DNA from: Diaporthe sp. PMI_573
Lineage: Eukaryota > Ascomycota > Sordariomycetes > Diaporthales > Diaporthaceae
Reading direction: 5' to 3'
DNA: 64,000 bases
Assembly (NCBI GenBank): GCA_021399435.1
Contig: JAJTUP010000013.1
Coordinates: 124,001-188,000 of the forward strand
Part shown: in pieces, positions 13,301 to 25,207 of the stretch
Layout of the letters: each line of letters starts with the position of its first letter
Numbering within the stretch: the stretch's first letter is position 1
The notes under the pieces: generated by a model
Seen by the model: only the letters and a program-made list of their open reading frames with translations
The model's database searches: none
What the model was told of the DNA's origin: nothing
Translations under genes and position numbers: made by a program

Positions 13301-15798
13301 TGACAATGGAAAACCTCAATCTTCTACCACAGTGTCGAAGAAACCAGAAGTAGCTATACTGATGGAGCATATTTTCCCCTGCCCCCCCCCCATCCCACGC
13401 CTGGAAATCGTGTCAACAAGTATCACGAGCCCGACCGCGGGTGCAATACACTCTCCGTGAGTTTCAGACCGCGTCTCTGGTCAAATCACAGCACCTTTTG
13501 CCTTGAACAAGAGATAGTATTCGAGCAGGGAAGCATTCATCTGCATTTACGTTGTTAACGGACTGGCGGCCTTGGTTACAGTCCCTTGAGCGCTGCTTGA
13601 ACATATGGTCACCCGCTCAACTGTCTCCGTAACACCGTGCAGCTCCCGAAGCCCCCGCCCGAGGCCGCCAACGCATACCACAGCAGCCCTGCGACCGGTA
13701 AAGAGCTCTTCACCTGGGCCTTTTCCCGCAGTCTTGCATGATGATGGAGCATCCGTCGAATCCTTGGGCCGCCTCATCACAGCCAGTCACAGGCTCACCC
13801 CCAACTTGATTCCAGTAGAAAATGAGAACCCGGGGTTGCATTGCATATTCTGCATTTAATGCACACGCGCACTCCCCTGCACGACGAATCCGCATTGGAG
13901 AGTGTTGCCAGCGGCCAATTGAGGTTGCTCTTGCATCATCTCGCTTTCAAGATCTGCTTTCCCTGTTCTTACCTACGGGTTGTCCTGTGTGCACCTGCGT
14001 CAGCTTCGACTGGAAACAAGCCAATCTGTGGTGTATGGCAAGCTCGGCTCAGAATACAGCCAGATAGTACGAAACCAGACCGGGCAGGATCGAAACTGTG
14101 CGTCCGGGCTCCTTGGCCGGTTGCTGCCGTGCCTTCAAAGTACGTACTTGCGTCTGTCCCCTGCCAGACTGCCGGCTGTACTCCGAAGACCGTTTCACCA
14201 AACCGGCCACCATACAATGATCGACCACCAGCCCTCACCGAAAGAAACGCAGCCCAGCCCTGATTGGGTGTTTAGCGTCGTTCGGAGCCCAAGCGTGACT
14301 ATCAAGGAGTTGATCACTGCTCATCAACTGCCACTTTATTACCGATTGCAAAGGCCGTGCACGCCGATGGACTATGTAGGCTCGCCGAAGGCCGTGGTCC
14401 CGAAGCACATTGACCTTGACTGAATGCGGAAATTCGTTGCCAAGGGCTTATTCCCGGAAGCCACGGAATGTCAACCCGCGACTTGCGCGTCTCTTCTATC
14501 TGTGACCATTCCATACTGGCCTCATATTCGGTGAGCATTGTCTAGTAAAAACCGTGCGAGACAGCACTCGGTCAATGATTCCTTCACTCGGACGTTTCTT
14601 GATAGCATCGGCGGTCTACATTGCGGGGGAGCTAACCACCACCAAGCAACCATAGTTCACCAGTTCGATTCTATCTGCACTCGAAAGTCTATTCAGGCTT
14701 TACCGCCGATTCGCCAGTTCATCGTTCCCGTGACCTGGAACTCGGGTGCGGTAGCGCTTATAACCCCTCCTCAAACTTACACGTTCGTATTATTTACCCT
14801 TTCAGAATCTAGCACGCTTGCTAGTCGGTGTCCCACTCTCGACTCTGCCCTTTGGGGTCAACACGAGCTTTCTGCACGTGAAAACGAATTCTGTTGCCCA
14901 CCCAACATCTTGCGTGTTCCGCCTACAAAGTTGCAGCTTGATGACCACCTCTACCTACAGCCCCTCGGCGCGGAATGATGATGTCTGGTTCTGGCGTACG
15001 CCATGTTTCACTGCGGATATCGTAGACGTGGGGCTGCCCTACATAGGCCCACCCTCCCAGCTCCCTTGCGCCAGGGCTATGGGAACGAGCTTACGCTTAG
15101 TTGGTGTCTACCTCATCTATGTCTTTTCGCCTGAACTTTCTAGACGCGCTCGGGGAGCCGGTGCTAGGGTCCCAGCAGGATGGTTCTGCCACAATGATCG
15201 CGGCCTGAGCCAACCCTTTCCCTCGCCCAGAAAGGCAATTTTGCAAATGCCTCGGTCTCCACGCCCCAGGTACCAGCGTGCTCATCTTTGTCCGTGACGA
15301 AGTCGACGGAGAGGAAATGAGCTTGTTGTCCTGCACCAGGAGAGGTAGAAGTAGAACCCACCCAACCGGCCGAGCTGCAATGCTACTATCCCGGCCGAGT
15401 CTGGACCTGCGGCACGTGTCCTTCTGTTTCCTCCGCTGCCGCCTGTCTTGTTGTGGGTGCCCCACTTCCTTTTCCTCTCCACAGTCTCCTCACCTCATTC
15501 TCCACATTGTCTCCAAGGTATGTGTTGTGTGTGTCGTGTGGCGTCGCGGGTTGTGCGAGTGGTCTTGTGGTACACACTCCACCTTGTGAGCGGCGCGGCT
15601 GCCAACGCCGCCGCTGCAAGCACTTTATCAAGGGTAGGAGAGTGACGGCATGCGCAGCCATGACTCGAGGGGCCTGCAGCATGCTGGGTGGAGCTGGGGT
15701 GGCACGGACACGAGCTGTAGGTAGTGTGTCCTTACGGTCAGGGTGAGTCTCTTTATTTTCTTTTTTTCTCTTTCCCTTTGGTAGTGGGGGGACGGGTG

Positions 15799-15861
15799 GC
15801 ATGGCACAGCATGGCACAGCATGGCACAGCACGGCACAGCACGGCACAGCACGGCACACAT
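15799..15861. repeat. 10-bp tandem repeat, ATGGCACAGC unit
   Basis: About six consecutive copies of a 10-bp unit. The first copies read ATGGCACAGC and the last ones ACGGCACAGC, so the array shows a clean two-variant block structure typical of local duplication. Confidence 0.9.
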
Positions 15862-18532
15862 GGCGTGGCAGGATACAGTATGGCACTGGAGACATTTTCC
15901 TGATCTCTAGCCACTGTGGCCCCGAGCCGCCAATAAGGAGCTCCTTGGTTTTCTTGGTGGTATACGGCAATAGCTCGCTTGGAGGGTTACTCGTATGTTA
16001 AAGTAGCCGTGCACGTCACGCATGCCCGTGTCTGTGAGAGAGAATAGGTGTGTGTGCGGACGTATGTGGGTTGTGTGCTGGCTGACGGCTGGGCAGTGTT
16101 GAAATGAGTAAGAGATGGTTCCCACCCTGATGGGATTACCCCTGGAAGATCACTGCGACCCCAATGTTGTGCGCGACAGGTCCGGTGGTCTAAGTTTGGC
16201 GGGTGGTTGCTCGCGCCGGGGTGACCTACGTGCCAATGTCCGAATGTGAGGACCTTTGATGTGAGACATTGGGATTGCGGAAAAGAAAGACGAGTGGGTG
16301 ATCAGGGCCGGGGCCTTTGGTTCCCCTGCTGCTGGTGCCGGTCACTGGGCTGCTTTCCCCTGGTCGACGACATGGAAGTGTGTGTCTCTCGTTGCCGTCG
16401 CACGTTGGTCACCTCCTTTACGTACTGTTGTGCTTACCAGCTCGTGCAGCACCATGTTCTTCGGTGAGCCACCGTGGTCTTTCATGAGCCACCCGTCCGG
16501 ACTGGGGCCGGTGGTGACAAATGTGGCGCGTCTGCAGAGCGAACTCGATTTCCTTCTGAAATTGGAGACAAGGAAGAGTTTCCTTTATCTCTTGGCCTTC
16601 CTTGCACGAGGGTGGGCTATCAGGTGATCCCTATGCCTCTGCTGCTTGCTCCTCGTTCCCAAGCAGCCGTACATACCTTCTATCAACCCCCCCCCCTCCG
16701 GCCCGTTCCCGCGTCTGTTCAGCCAGTTCCCAGGACTGAACGAAACGGGGACGGTGAAGATGATTGGTGGTCCGGTTCACGCGCTGCCAAGCTCACGCCT
16801 CCCTATTGTGTCCTCGGCAGTTGGCGCGATCGTCGGTACAAGCCTTTGGTAGGTCTGGTTTGTTTCATATGTAGGTCATCCTCCTGAGCGGGGACAAACG
16901 GTGGGAGAACAAGATCGGACGGGCGAGTCAAGCACATCCCTCCTTTTACCTGCTACAATTGTCGATATTCGGTCCTCGGGATGCGAGGATACGAAGGGCT
17001 AAGGGGGAATGGCGGAAGAGGGGCCCTGTGGCTGACCTGTCAGATGTGGTTGTGGTGACGGCGAGGGTTAGTGTCAATGCTGTGCGGCCCCAGGAGAGGG
17101 GTGGGTGGCTTGGAAGTTGGGAGACTGTGGTTGGAAAATTTATGTGAAGTGGTGTGTCAGCAACAAGGGAGAATGGAGTGGCTGTGGATGATGATTCTCT
17201 CGTTGTGCGACTGATGTTGGGCATGGGATGCTCTCTGTGCTCGGATCCACCCGTCGCTGTTGTTCAGCTTGTGCTCTAGGGGCGGCAGTCGCGGCCTGGA
17301 CTGCTTTTTTCTTTTGCTATTCGTCTTGCTTTTTCTCTGTTTCCGATCCTGGTGCGCGGGGCTTATTGTTCGCGTCCTCCTTCCTCCTTTATCGCGGTCA
17401 CTGTCTCGACTTCAATCGCCTCTCACACCAGCATGGCAATGCGAAAGTGCAATGATTTACCTTGCAGATGAAGTGGTATTTAGGAGACTTAGTACTTATG
17501 TGTGCGGGCGGGCAGGCGGCCGCTGAGGCAACACGGTAGGCAGGTAGGTGTGTAAGACTGGGGTGGTAACGGTGGTGGCCTATGTTGAGCAGTGGCAGGT
17601 AGTGTACTCGGGCATGAGCTGAGAAGGTGGCCCGGCCCCATTTCTTCTCAGCCAAGCTTTCCCTTTTGCTTCAAAGGGGCGCCATTATGCATGTGCTGTG
17701 CGACCGCCAGATGTCTCTCCTGGCAATTGTAATAGTGGACCTGCTTCTGCGGCCATGGTATATCTTCAAGGAGGCGTTCAAGCATTTGGCAGTCGGGCGG
17801 ATCTTTATAGTATCAAGCCAGGAGGGCATGAGCTTCCAAACGATTGAGCGTGTGAATGACCCCTGGCCTCGTCATTCTGGACTGTAAGCTGTGCCGCAGC
17901 GCGATACACGATCTGGCACTCTCGTCGGCTGAGATGGCTGGAGCTGATGATCTTGGCTACGCTTCTCACGGGTGGGGGGCAGGCTGGGTGGGGTCGAAAA
18001 AAGGCTCGCAAGAACGCTGCGAACATGACTCACTCGATCAGATCTCATCTGGATACTGTTAGGATGCATGTTTTGTTCAAATGTTTCGTGCCACGGCTAA
18101 GTTGTCAGGGCCATCTGACGAGGCAGGACTTGACGCTGTTACAGTAGAGTCAATATGCCCATTACGTGTAACTCGTGAGACCGAGAATGCGTGTCCTATC
18201 TTCAGTTCTCAGATGTGATGGCGATTGCATCGGGTTTCTCTTCGCGCACCTTCTTATTGTCAAAAGAAATTTGGCGATTATCCGATTGTGTCTGATTTAG
18301 TGTCTCATCCCTAATCTTCTACATCGGTCTAGACGTGACAGGAACGGCAATTTGATTTGGCTGATTGATTGGCCAACCACAGTATATGTGAGGTTTCTGA
18401 TGCGAAGGGCAATTATGTGATGAAATATGATGGCAGAGTTTGGGTTACGTGACGAATGTTTCCTGCGAATTGCGGTTATGATTTGCTAGCCCGGCATGGA
18501 TTTGTTAGCGAGGACCAAATTCGGCCGTGCTG

Positions 18533-18572
18533 TCTCGCTGCATTGCAAGTCTCGCTGCATTGCAAGTCTCGC
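18533..18572. repeat. 17-bp tandem duplication
   Basis: TCTCGCTGCATTGCAAG is present twice in perfect tandem, followed by a partial third copy (TCTCGC). It lies in a noncoding AT-richer stretch. Confidence 0.85.
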
Positions 18573-18766
18573 ACAGGGGGGCTTTCAATACTCGGGGTTG
18601 GTCTTGACTCTGAACGAAGAAGTATTTGGATTCGGGAACTATACATAAACTGGCAGCCTAAGTACCATTACTCACGTCCAGCGATAAGAAAAATTGAAAC
18701 AAACTCAAAGTACAGAAGATCTCATTTGTATTCCATCCAGTTAGAGCTTTGGTACAGAGGACTTCA

Positions 18767-20018
18767 CTACGATTCCCTGTAATGAAGCAGGGTGAAGTTT
18801 TGAACTCTACGACGAGTTCCGCGTTGAATGCTCCATTCAACACGGCACCCCTTTGAAAACATCACGGAAAGCAACCGCTGAAGTCTCTTTAAGCGCTCTA
18901 CTATTGATACATAAAGACCCTCACAATCCTCAGCCACGTCGAGGGATGACGGGTTCTTGCTGATCCTCGAGTGGATGTAGCAGTTCATGTCACTGAGTAA
19001 TCCAAATAGATAGCGAGCAGGGGGTTTGACGGTATCCTCGAATAGAGCTGAATACAAGCAAGTCTGCTTCAGAATCATTTCAGCAGAAGCAGCGCAAATA
19101 ATAGTCAATATGGCACCAACGCGATGAAGATCGACCGGTGTTTCTCACCGCGATATATCCACTTCCCATTCTTGTCATTTCACTCCCAATATTCCCATCC
19201 AGGGCCCTGAAAAGAACGGGCCACATGAAACGTACATATATGTGCCTGTAGCATCGTTTCAGTTATTAGGACAACAGAAATGAGGTCCTCCACGGCATCA
19301 TGATGTGATAGCTTGGAACTCAATGATTCTTCAGGATGACTCACGGATTACAGCCTAACATATCACCCCGGTCAATGAAAGAGCCCACTCATATGGACAA
19401 CCACATCTTTGGAAGCGAGCGGATGATTTGCGGCTCGGCTCATCATGCCCAGAACAGTGCTGGTCGAGGAAGGATCATTAGAGCTAGAAGGGGCCATGTC
19501 AGAGGTAAAGGTCATGGGCAGAGTGGCAGGGCCAAATAGCCCCTATGGGCGAATCCATTGAAGCCTAAGGAAGAAGTCTCTCTCTCTAAGCGCCCTCGCT
19601 ATGGGAACGCTACTATATACCTGCTATTCTGATGAGTCAGCGTCCTTAGCACTAATACTCCTCCCTTGCTACAATTATTTCTGACAGGCCAGTAGCCACT
19701 CAAGCGCATGAGCGCAGTCGTAGCACTGCGATTCCAGAACGTCCAGGTCCTTGTGGTAGTTGAGGACGACTCTGGCATCATGATACGCACTGATAAGCTT
19801 GGCAGCAGACACGGAGCCGGCTGCATTCGTCAGGGTGATGGAGTAACTTAACCTATTAGTAGGTCGAAATCCTCCGCTGTGGGTATGGTGTTGATTGCCG
19901 TCTCGAGGCCCAAAAAGACCTTGAGGATAGACGAGTAATACGATTCGCCAAGCAAATCTTTTCCATTCCTTTTCTTTCCTCTTTTTCCTAAGGAATATAC
20001 CAGAGATTCGTGTTACTC
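18767..20018 (-). pseudogene. Fragmented minus-strand coding region, probably a broken gene
   Basis: Several minus-strand segments read like protein but do not join. Segment 1 (about 20018-19855) includes GESYYSSILKVFLGLETAIN and ends at a TAA. Segment 2 (about 19855-19683), one base out of frame, continues with LTNAAGSVSAAKLISAYHDA and ends ALEWLLACQK-stop, so a single-base shift near 19855 would explain the break. Segment 3 (about 19540-19370) is a Ser-rich piece. Segment 4 (19138-18767) holds ILKQTCLYSALFEDTV and IVERLKRLQRLLSVMFSKG. The pieces run in transcription order. I do not recognise the family; the helical C-terminal piece is reminiscent of fungal transcription-factor tails, but that is only a guess. 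Confidence 0.4.
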
Positions 20019-21633
20019 CTTGCGATATAATTTGACTGGCTGATGGGAGTTAATTGGCTCCTCATAGATACCTAGGTAGTGTCCCAGCCACAAAACACAT
20101 GGTCGCAACCCAGAGTCAACAATACCTGCTGGACAGATTCGGTCCCTGAACGTGACATTGTCACGTATAGGACCTGCATTGACATGGTTCATGCGCAGGC
20201 CGGCAGTTCGGGCATCGCATAGACATACTAATTCTCGAGAAATGAAAAAACAAGTTGTTGACTTTTGGCATTTTCGCGGCTGCTGGAAAGCTTACAGGGG
20301 CCGGTTGTTGGGATTCAAGAAGGGGAAGCGAAGGATGAAAAGCATTGCTGTAACGTAGTCGAGCCCAAACATGCCTATGGCCTAGTAGATTCTGGCCTGA
20401 TCTTGAGTGGCCACTCATTTCAGAGCGCACCACCACGACATTTCCACGTTGCTTGAACCAGCAGATGGGACCGGGAATGCTGAATACAGTGCAGGCGAGT
20501 TTCACAGCCGCTTAACAGGCTACTTTGTGCCTAACAGTGCAGAAAAATCCATACATGAGAGACAGCCTAGGACGGAAACGGGCACGATACGCACACCGTT
20601 GGGCGGCACCTGGGGCGGTAGGGATACTACTAGTAGAGCAAGGTGAACAAGCCAATGCGGCACATCAGCAAGAGCTCATTACTTTAGTAAGGTCATAGGT
20701 ATCCTTGGTTGACGTTCTCTTCACAATCCATACATACTTAGTTACGATGAGACTTGTGGCCGTCGTCCAGATCTTTTGTTGGAAAGGAGGGAGAAGAAGA
20801 ATCACAAGTGCAGTATAGAGAACGCAATGACGTCCGAATCCTGGATTGATCGTTCAATGAGCTTGAAGATCGTGGAGCCAATTTTCTCATGAGGCCTTTC
20901 CCACGCCGTTCCGGGTGCGGCAACTGCTCCTTTTCGTTCGCAACAATATGATGATCTATCTGCCATCCTCAAATGACACTACTGCATTATGTCTCCCTGA
21001 GGCAACCTTGTACGGCTCGAATTCTCTACGAGGACCTGCGTCATTCCTTTCAAGTTATCTCCCTGCGTTCCATGTTGTCATTGTGCAATAAGAATATCGA
21101 GCCCAAGGACCAGTGCACATCCATGATATGATATTAGCCGCTGTCAAAAGTCTGGGCTCTGGGGACAGTGACAGGATCGATCCCGGGGAAAGAAGGTGGT
21201 TAGGTGGACATGCAAGACGAGGATTAGATCAAGTCCCAACAAGCTCTGACAGATAGATTGCATGCCTAGTTAGTCACGGTATGGCAAATTTACCCAGGGA
21301 GGCCTCACTGATAATTGTCGAGTCTCGCTTCTGTAGCTTCGACAAACACCATCATGCTCGAGACCAGTCTACACCAGATTAAGATTATTTTCTCGGTTCC
21401 CATCATCTCCCCATGGCCATGACAGACCAGACCGGTGTTCTAGCGCCGCCTTCCCATTCTAATACACAAGAGTCTCTTGCCACCCCTGCAGTCTTGTTCT
21501 ATTCGTCCTTCCGTGGATTATAGCCAGTGGAGTCGCGATCTGGCCAATTCCTCAGTTACTTCGAGAGTGGTTACACGGGCGTCTGTGGTACGAAAGAGTG
21601 AGAAAAAGAACCTGCTCCGGTCGACAGGTCGCC
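20019..21633. other. Intergenic region without a supportable gene
   Basis: No recognisable coding sequence on either strand. One copy of the recurring palindromic motif ACCTAGGTAGTG lies near 20070. The right part is presumably the 3' flank of the acyltransferase gene. Confidence 0.5.
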
Positions 21634-22179
21634 TCATCTGCCCCCGTCCTCGGCCTCCCACTCAACCCTTCTCCTCTCCAGCCACTCCCCCTTCTCAACC
21701 CATCTCGTCTCCAGCCACTTGGCCAGCTGCGCATCCTCGAGTGGCAAGTCCTCCATGGCGAAGCGACGCAGGTGCACTTCGAACCGGTACCCGCGGGGCC
21801 CGCTACTGAGACCGCCGAGGCGGATGGTGTCCCAGAAGGGAGGAGCCGCCAGGAATTGGCCCCCGCGGCGGTAGGCGATGGTCAGGTCGTAGACGGCCTT
21901 GACGTGGACGGCTCGGCGCACGTGCTGGACGGTGGCGATGAAGCCCTTTGTGCGCGGGTAGAGCAGGTGACGGGGCTGGGGCCGGCTGGTGGCCTCACAC
22001 CATTGCCGCATCTCGCGTTGCTTCTGCGGCGTGAAGCGCGTGGCCTCGCTGAAGGAGATGAGCCAGGTTGGGAATCGGTGCCGAGTGATGCCGGAGAAGA
22101 CACGGTCGAGTTCGCGTTCGTCTTGTTGCCCTGTGAGGGGTGTTAGCATTGCTCCCACTGCAAGCCTTTTCTCTTGGGG

Positions 22180-22234
<55 letters not shown>

Positions 22235-22795
22235 TGTGTGTGTGTGCAGGAAGCTGTCGAATGATATGTAATGTTGAGATCTTCCAAGCCAGAGTATACT
22301 CCACCAGGAAGAGTTGCTAATCATTGACAGACGGACATGACGAGAGTGAGAAAACCAAAACGTACAGTTCCTGGTCACAAGCGGCATCCCCATGGCCACC
22401 AGACCCCAGCCGAGCAGCGGAACCTTCTTCAGCTGAGCCTTGGCGAAGTACCTACAGTATCCTAGCATGCTAGCCTTCATGGCCAGGTGCTGGATCATGT
22501 AGAAGTCGCTCCAGCCCACATGGTTGGCGATAACGACGGCCGACTCGCCGGCGGGGAGCTTGTCCCCGGAGACGACGACCCTGGCGCCGTTGAGCCGTTC
22601 GAAGATGAACTGGATGCCGGCCCAGCAGGACCACGCGATGCGGCTGGAGAGCCTGTACGCCAGGAGGGGGTTAAAGGGTCTCAGCAGCAGGAGGAGCGAG
22701 AGAAGCACGTCCTGGATCAGCAGGGCAAGTGCCCACGGGGTGATGATGGCCAAGCCGCGGAGGTGGGCGAGCAAGCTGCCGAGAGCGCCTGCCAT
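21634..22795 (-). CDS. Lysophospholipid acyltransferase (PlsC family, LCLAT1/AGPAT-like)
   Basis: Membrane acyltransferase expected to transfer an acyl group from acyl-CoA to a lysophospholipid or lysophosphatidate. Exons 22795-22366 and 22130-21634 are joined across a 235-bp intron (GTACGT..CACAG), giving 308 aa; the junction recreates RNWQQDERELDRVF. Visible features: hydrophobic N terminus (LALLIQDVLLSLLLLL), block I NHVGWSD (NHx4D catalytic motif, about 91-97), LVTRN region, block III FSEATRF, and LYPRTKGFIATV (block IV). The substrate lysolipid cannot be told from motifs. It is transcribed divergently from the bZIP gene. The intron hosts a long (AG)n(GT)n microsatellite. Confidence 0.93.
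22183..22246. repeat. (AG)n-(GT)n compound microsatellite inside the acyltransferase intron
   Basis: About 24 AG units (22183-22231) pass directly into about seven GT units (22232-22246). On the coding strand this is an AC/CT pyrimidine-rich run inside the intron, 52-115 bp upstream of the 3' splice site. Confidence 0.95.
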
Positions 22796-25207
22796 CTTGG
22801 CAACCGGTCGGGCGGCGGGCCTGGAACGGGACTGTCCGGGCCGGTAATGACGGCGGGCGGGGGTCGTTGTGGCCAGACGCAGTGTGCGGGTGACCAGGTG
22901 GGTATGTCGGAGGACTGGATGGATGGCGTCAATGATTGCGAACCATGCACTCTCACTCTGATGCTCACCTAGCAGAACAAGGTCGCTTTGATGACAGTCG
23001 CCGCCGCCGCCGTTGAAGTCAGACGCGGGAAGGACAAAGGAGTGAACGGCTAGCCCCGTGTTTCAGGGCTTGCAGGCGACTGACGGGTGTGGTAGCGGAC
23101 ACAGTTTGTCAAGTGTCAAGAAGTCGCGGCGGCGACAGATTCGGCAGGCGATGGACGCGATGTCACATCAGCGCGGCTCGTTCTTGACAAGCAGGTCGGG
23201 TGCGAAGGAGCCTGTCTAGTGGCGTGTCCGAGCGCGGGTACAGTGCCTAGTCACAGTAGCGTAGTCAATCGTGAACGGGAGTGGACCAGAAGATTGGTTG
23301 ACAGCGGATCGTCAGTGTGAGCGCATCAGGTTCCAGATGCGCGATAGAGCCCAGGGCAAGAGGGGCCCTGGGACGATCACAAAGATCAAGATCTGAGGAC
23401 CTCGGGATCTCGTGGATCTGAGGCTCACGAGGGGCAAGGATAGATGGTCATCCCGGCAGCGTCACGCAACAAGCCGGTTGCAAGACGCAAGAGGTGAGGG
23501 CGGGCCCCCGAACCATGGGGCGGAACACATCATGGTGTTGATGGTGCCTGAAGCCTCAGTTGGTGTCCGGGGGGCCAGTGGTAGCAGGCGAGGGTTGACT
23601 GAACAGGCAGGACAGGTCAAGAGTGGCAGGACATGTGCTCGAGAGGTAACATGCACCTCGGCAGTACGTATAGTTTGTACCTTGTACTTTGTACCTTGTA
23701 CTTTACAGGTGCATACCTTGGGTGATGGATGCCCCACGTGTCTGGCCCGCTGAATAAGCTCCTTCTCGTTACGGCAGGACCATGGGTTCCTGTGGCCCTG
23801 AGTAAGAACAGGAACAAGTATAAGTCCTTTCTCGCCCTGCTCCACCGCCGTTTTGACGTCGACCCCCAAAGGTCAACCCGATACTTCTCTGAACGCCCCA
23901 TGTTTGATTGCATGGGCCAGTCTTGTCTGTCCCGTCTGCCTTGTCTGTCCCATTAGTGGCACTGCCGTCCATCGTCTTCTCCGCGAAACCAAAGAGCCTT
24001 CGATACCCCTGCTGTGGACCGGACCATTGTACACCACATTTCTCTAGGTTCCAGCATCGCTCGGCTCCAACATCTCTCAGACGCTGCTCTGCACTCGACA
24101 GGTTTCATCGTCAACCAAGCACCACTCACAGGCCGGCTTCCGCACCTGGTCCCTCCCCCCACAACAGCTACCATCCCGTCCGTCTTGGCGCCGCCCACCC
24201 TGCTCCACACGCCCAGAAGTTACGCCCGCCCGCCAGCCCGCCAGCCCGCCTGCCCGCCTGCCCGCCAGCCCACCTCAGCTCGCACACTCGGTAGGTCTAC
24301 GCAGTACCACCCCACCTTGGTCCTTGGTCGTCGGCCTCTCTCCCCCTCCCCCCTATCGACCTGCCCTGATAAGGGGGACGACGCCCTTCCACGCCTCTCT
24401 TCGCCTCTCTTCGCCTCGCCTCGTCTTCTCCCGCCGTGTCATCATCTCACCACAGTCCCCGCGCACCCAAAGTCGCCCTTCCGATCCCTTTCGGCCCTGT
24501 TACTCAATCGGACCCGGAGAACCCGGTCGCTTTCGTTTCCAAGTGCTGCTAGCGCATACACAGCCCGCCTAGGTAGAACCCCGATCCGGGTCTGTTTTTG
24601 TGTGCATGACGCAGGCCCGGCCGTCTCTCACATTTTGGTCCCTTTGTCGCGCGATTGGACTCGATTCGCGAACCGGGGCCGTCCCCAACCCACCCTGACC
24701 CTGACCCTGACCCTGGACCCGGACCCGGACCCACGAGCTGGCCCACTGCCACCTGCCGGTCCTCCTCGGATACAACCCCTCGCCTCTTGCTGCCACCGTC
24801 CCACATCCTCGAGCAGATCAGGCACGGCACAGCGAACGCTCCAGAGAGGCGCCCTGCCCTGGGTCGGGTCCACCTCCTTCATCGCATCTTTAAACAAGGT
24901 GCTGCTCCTGTCTGAGCACACCCGGTACGTCCTCCGTCCGTCTCTTCCTCTAGGCATTGTGCGAGACCTCCTTCCCTGATCTCGTCCTCTCCGTGCTGTG
25001 CTATGGCATAACGCCCCGCTCGCTGTCTGATGCCATCTCTCCTGCACCGCTGTTCTGCGATCCATCCCAATGAGTAGCAAGATCGGATAAGGCTCTCCCG
25101 TTGCAGTCGAAGAACGTCCAGACTGGAATGCTTGCGCACGCACGGCGCTTTCTTACCTTGCAGACTCGTCACCATAGTCCTCCAAGGCGCTCAGAGCGCG
25201 AGACAAG
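22796..25207. other. Divergent promoter region between acyltransferase and bZIP genes
   Basis: The 2.4 kb separates two divergent start codons. The right half (about 24000-25200) is CT-rich on the plus strand, typical of a long fungal 5' leader for the bZIP gene. It contains short tandem arrays: TACCTTGTACTTTG-like (about 23678-23705), CCCGCCAG/CCCGCCTG (24226-24275) and CCCTGA/GGACCC (24693-24735). No gene is supported, although a plus-strand frame at 24014-24979 is open. Confidence 0.6.

Larger units (their letters stand above)
9094..18766. other. Long gene-poor region upstream of the RIM15-like gene
   Basis: About 9.7 kb in which I cannot support a gene. The first 1-2 kb is presumably promoter and 5' leader of the kinase gene. 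Open frames (up to 280 codons) are unlike known proteins, often overlap on both strands, and contain Pro/Ser/Arg-rich or simple sequence. It contains GA-rich, TAATG, GGTC and 10-bp tandem repeats, listed separately. A noncoding transcript or a multi-exon gene with tiny exons cannot be excluded. Confidence 0.5.

Noticed and set aside
15799..15861. Regularly repeated units considered as a CRISPR array
   Set aside because: Units are 10 bp with no spacers; it is a plain tandem repeat, and the genome is eukaryotic.
24014..24979. 321-codon plus-strand open frame upstream of the bZIP gene
   Set aside because: Pro/Arg/Ser-rich translation of CT-rich leader DNA with CCCGCC and CCCTGA repeats; no recognisable protein feature.
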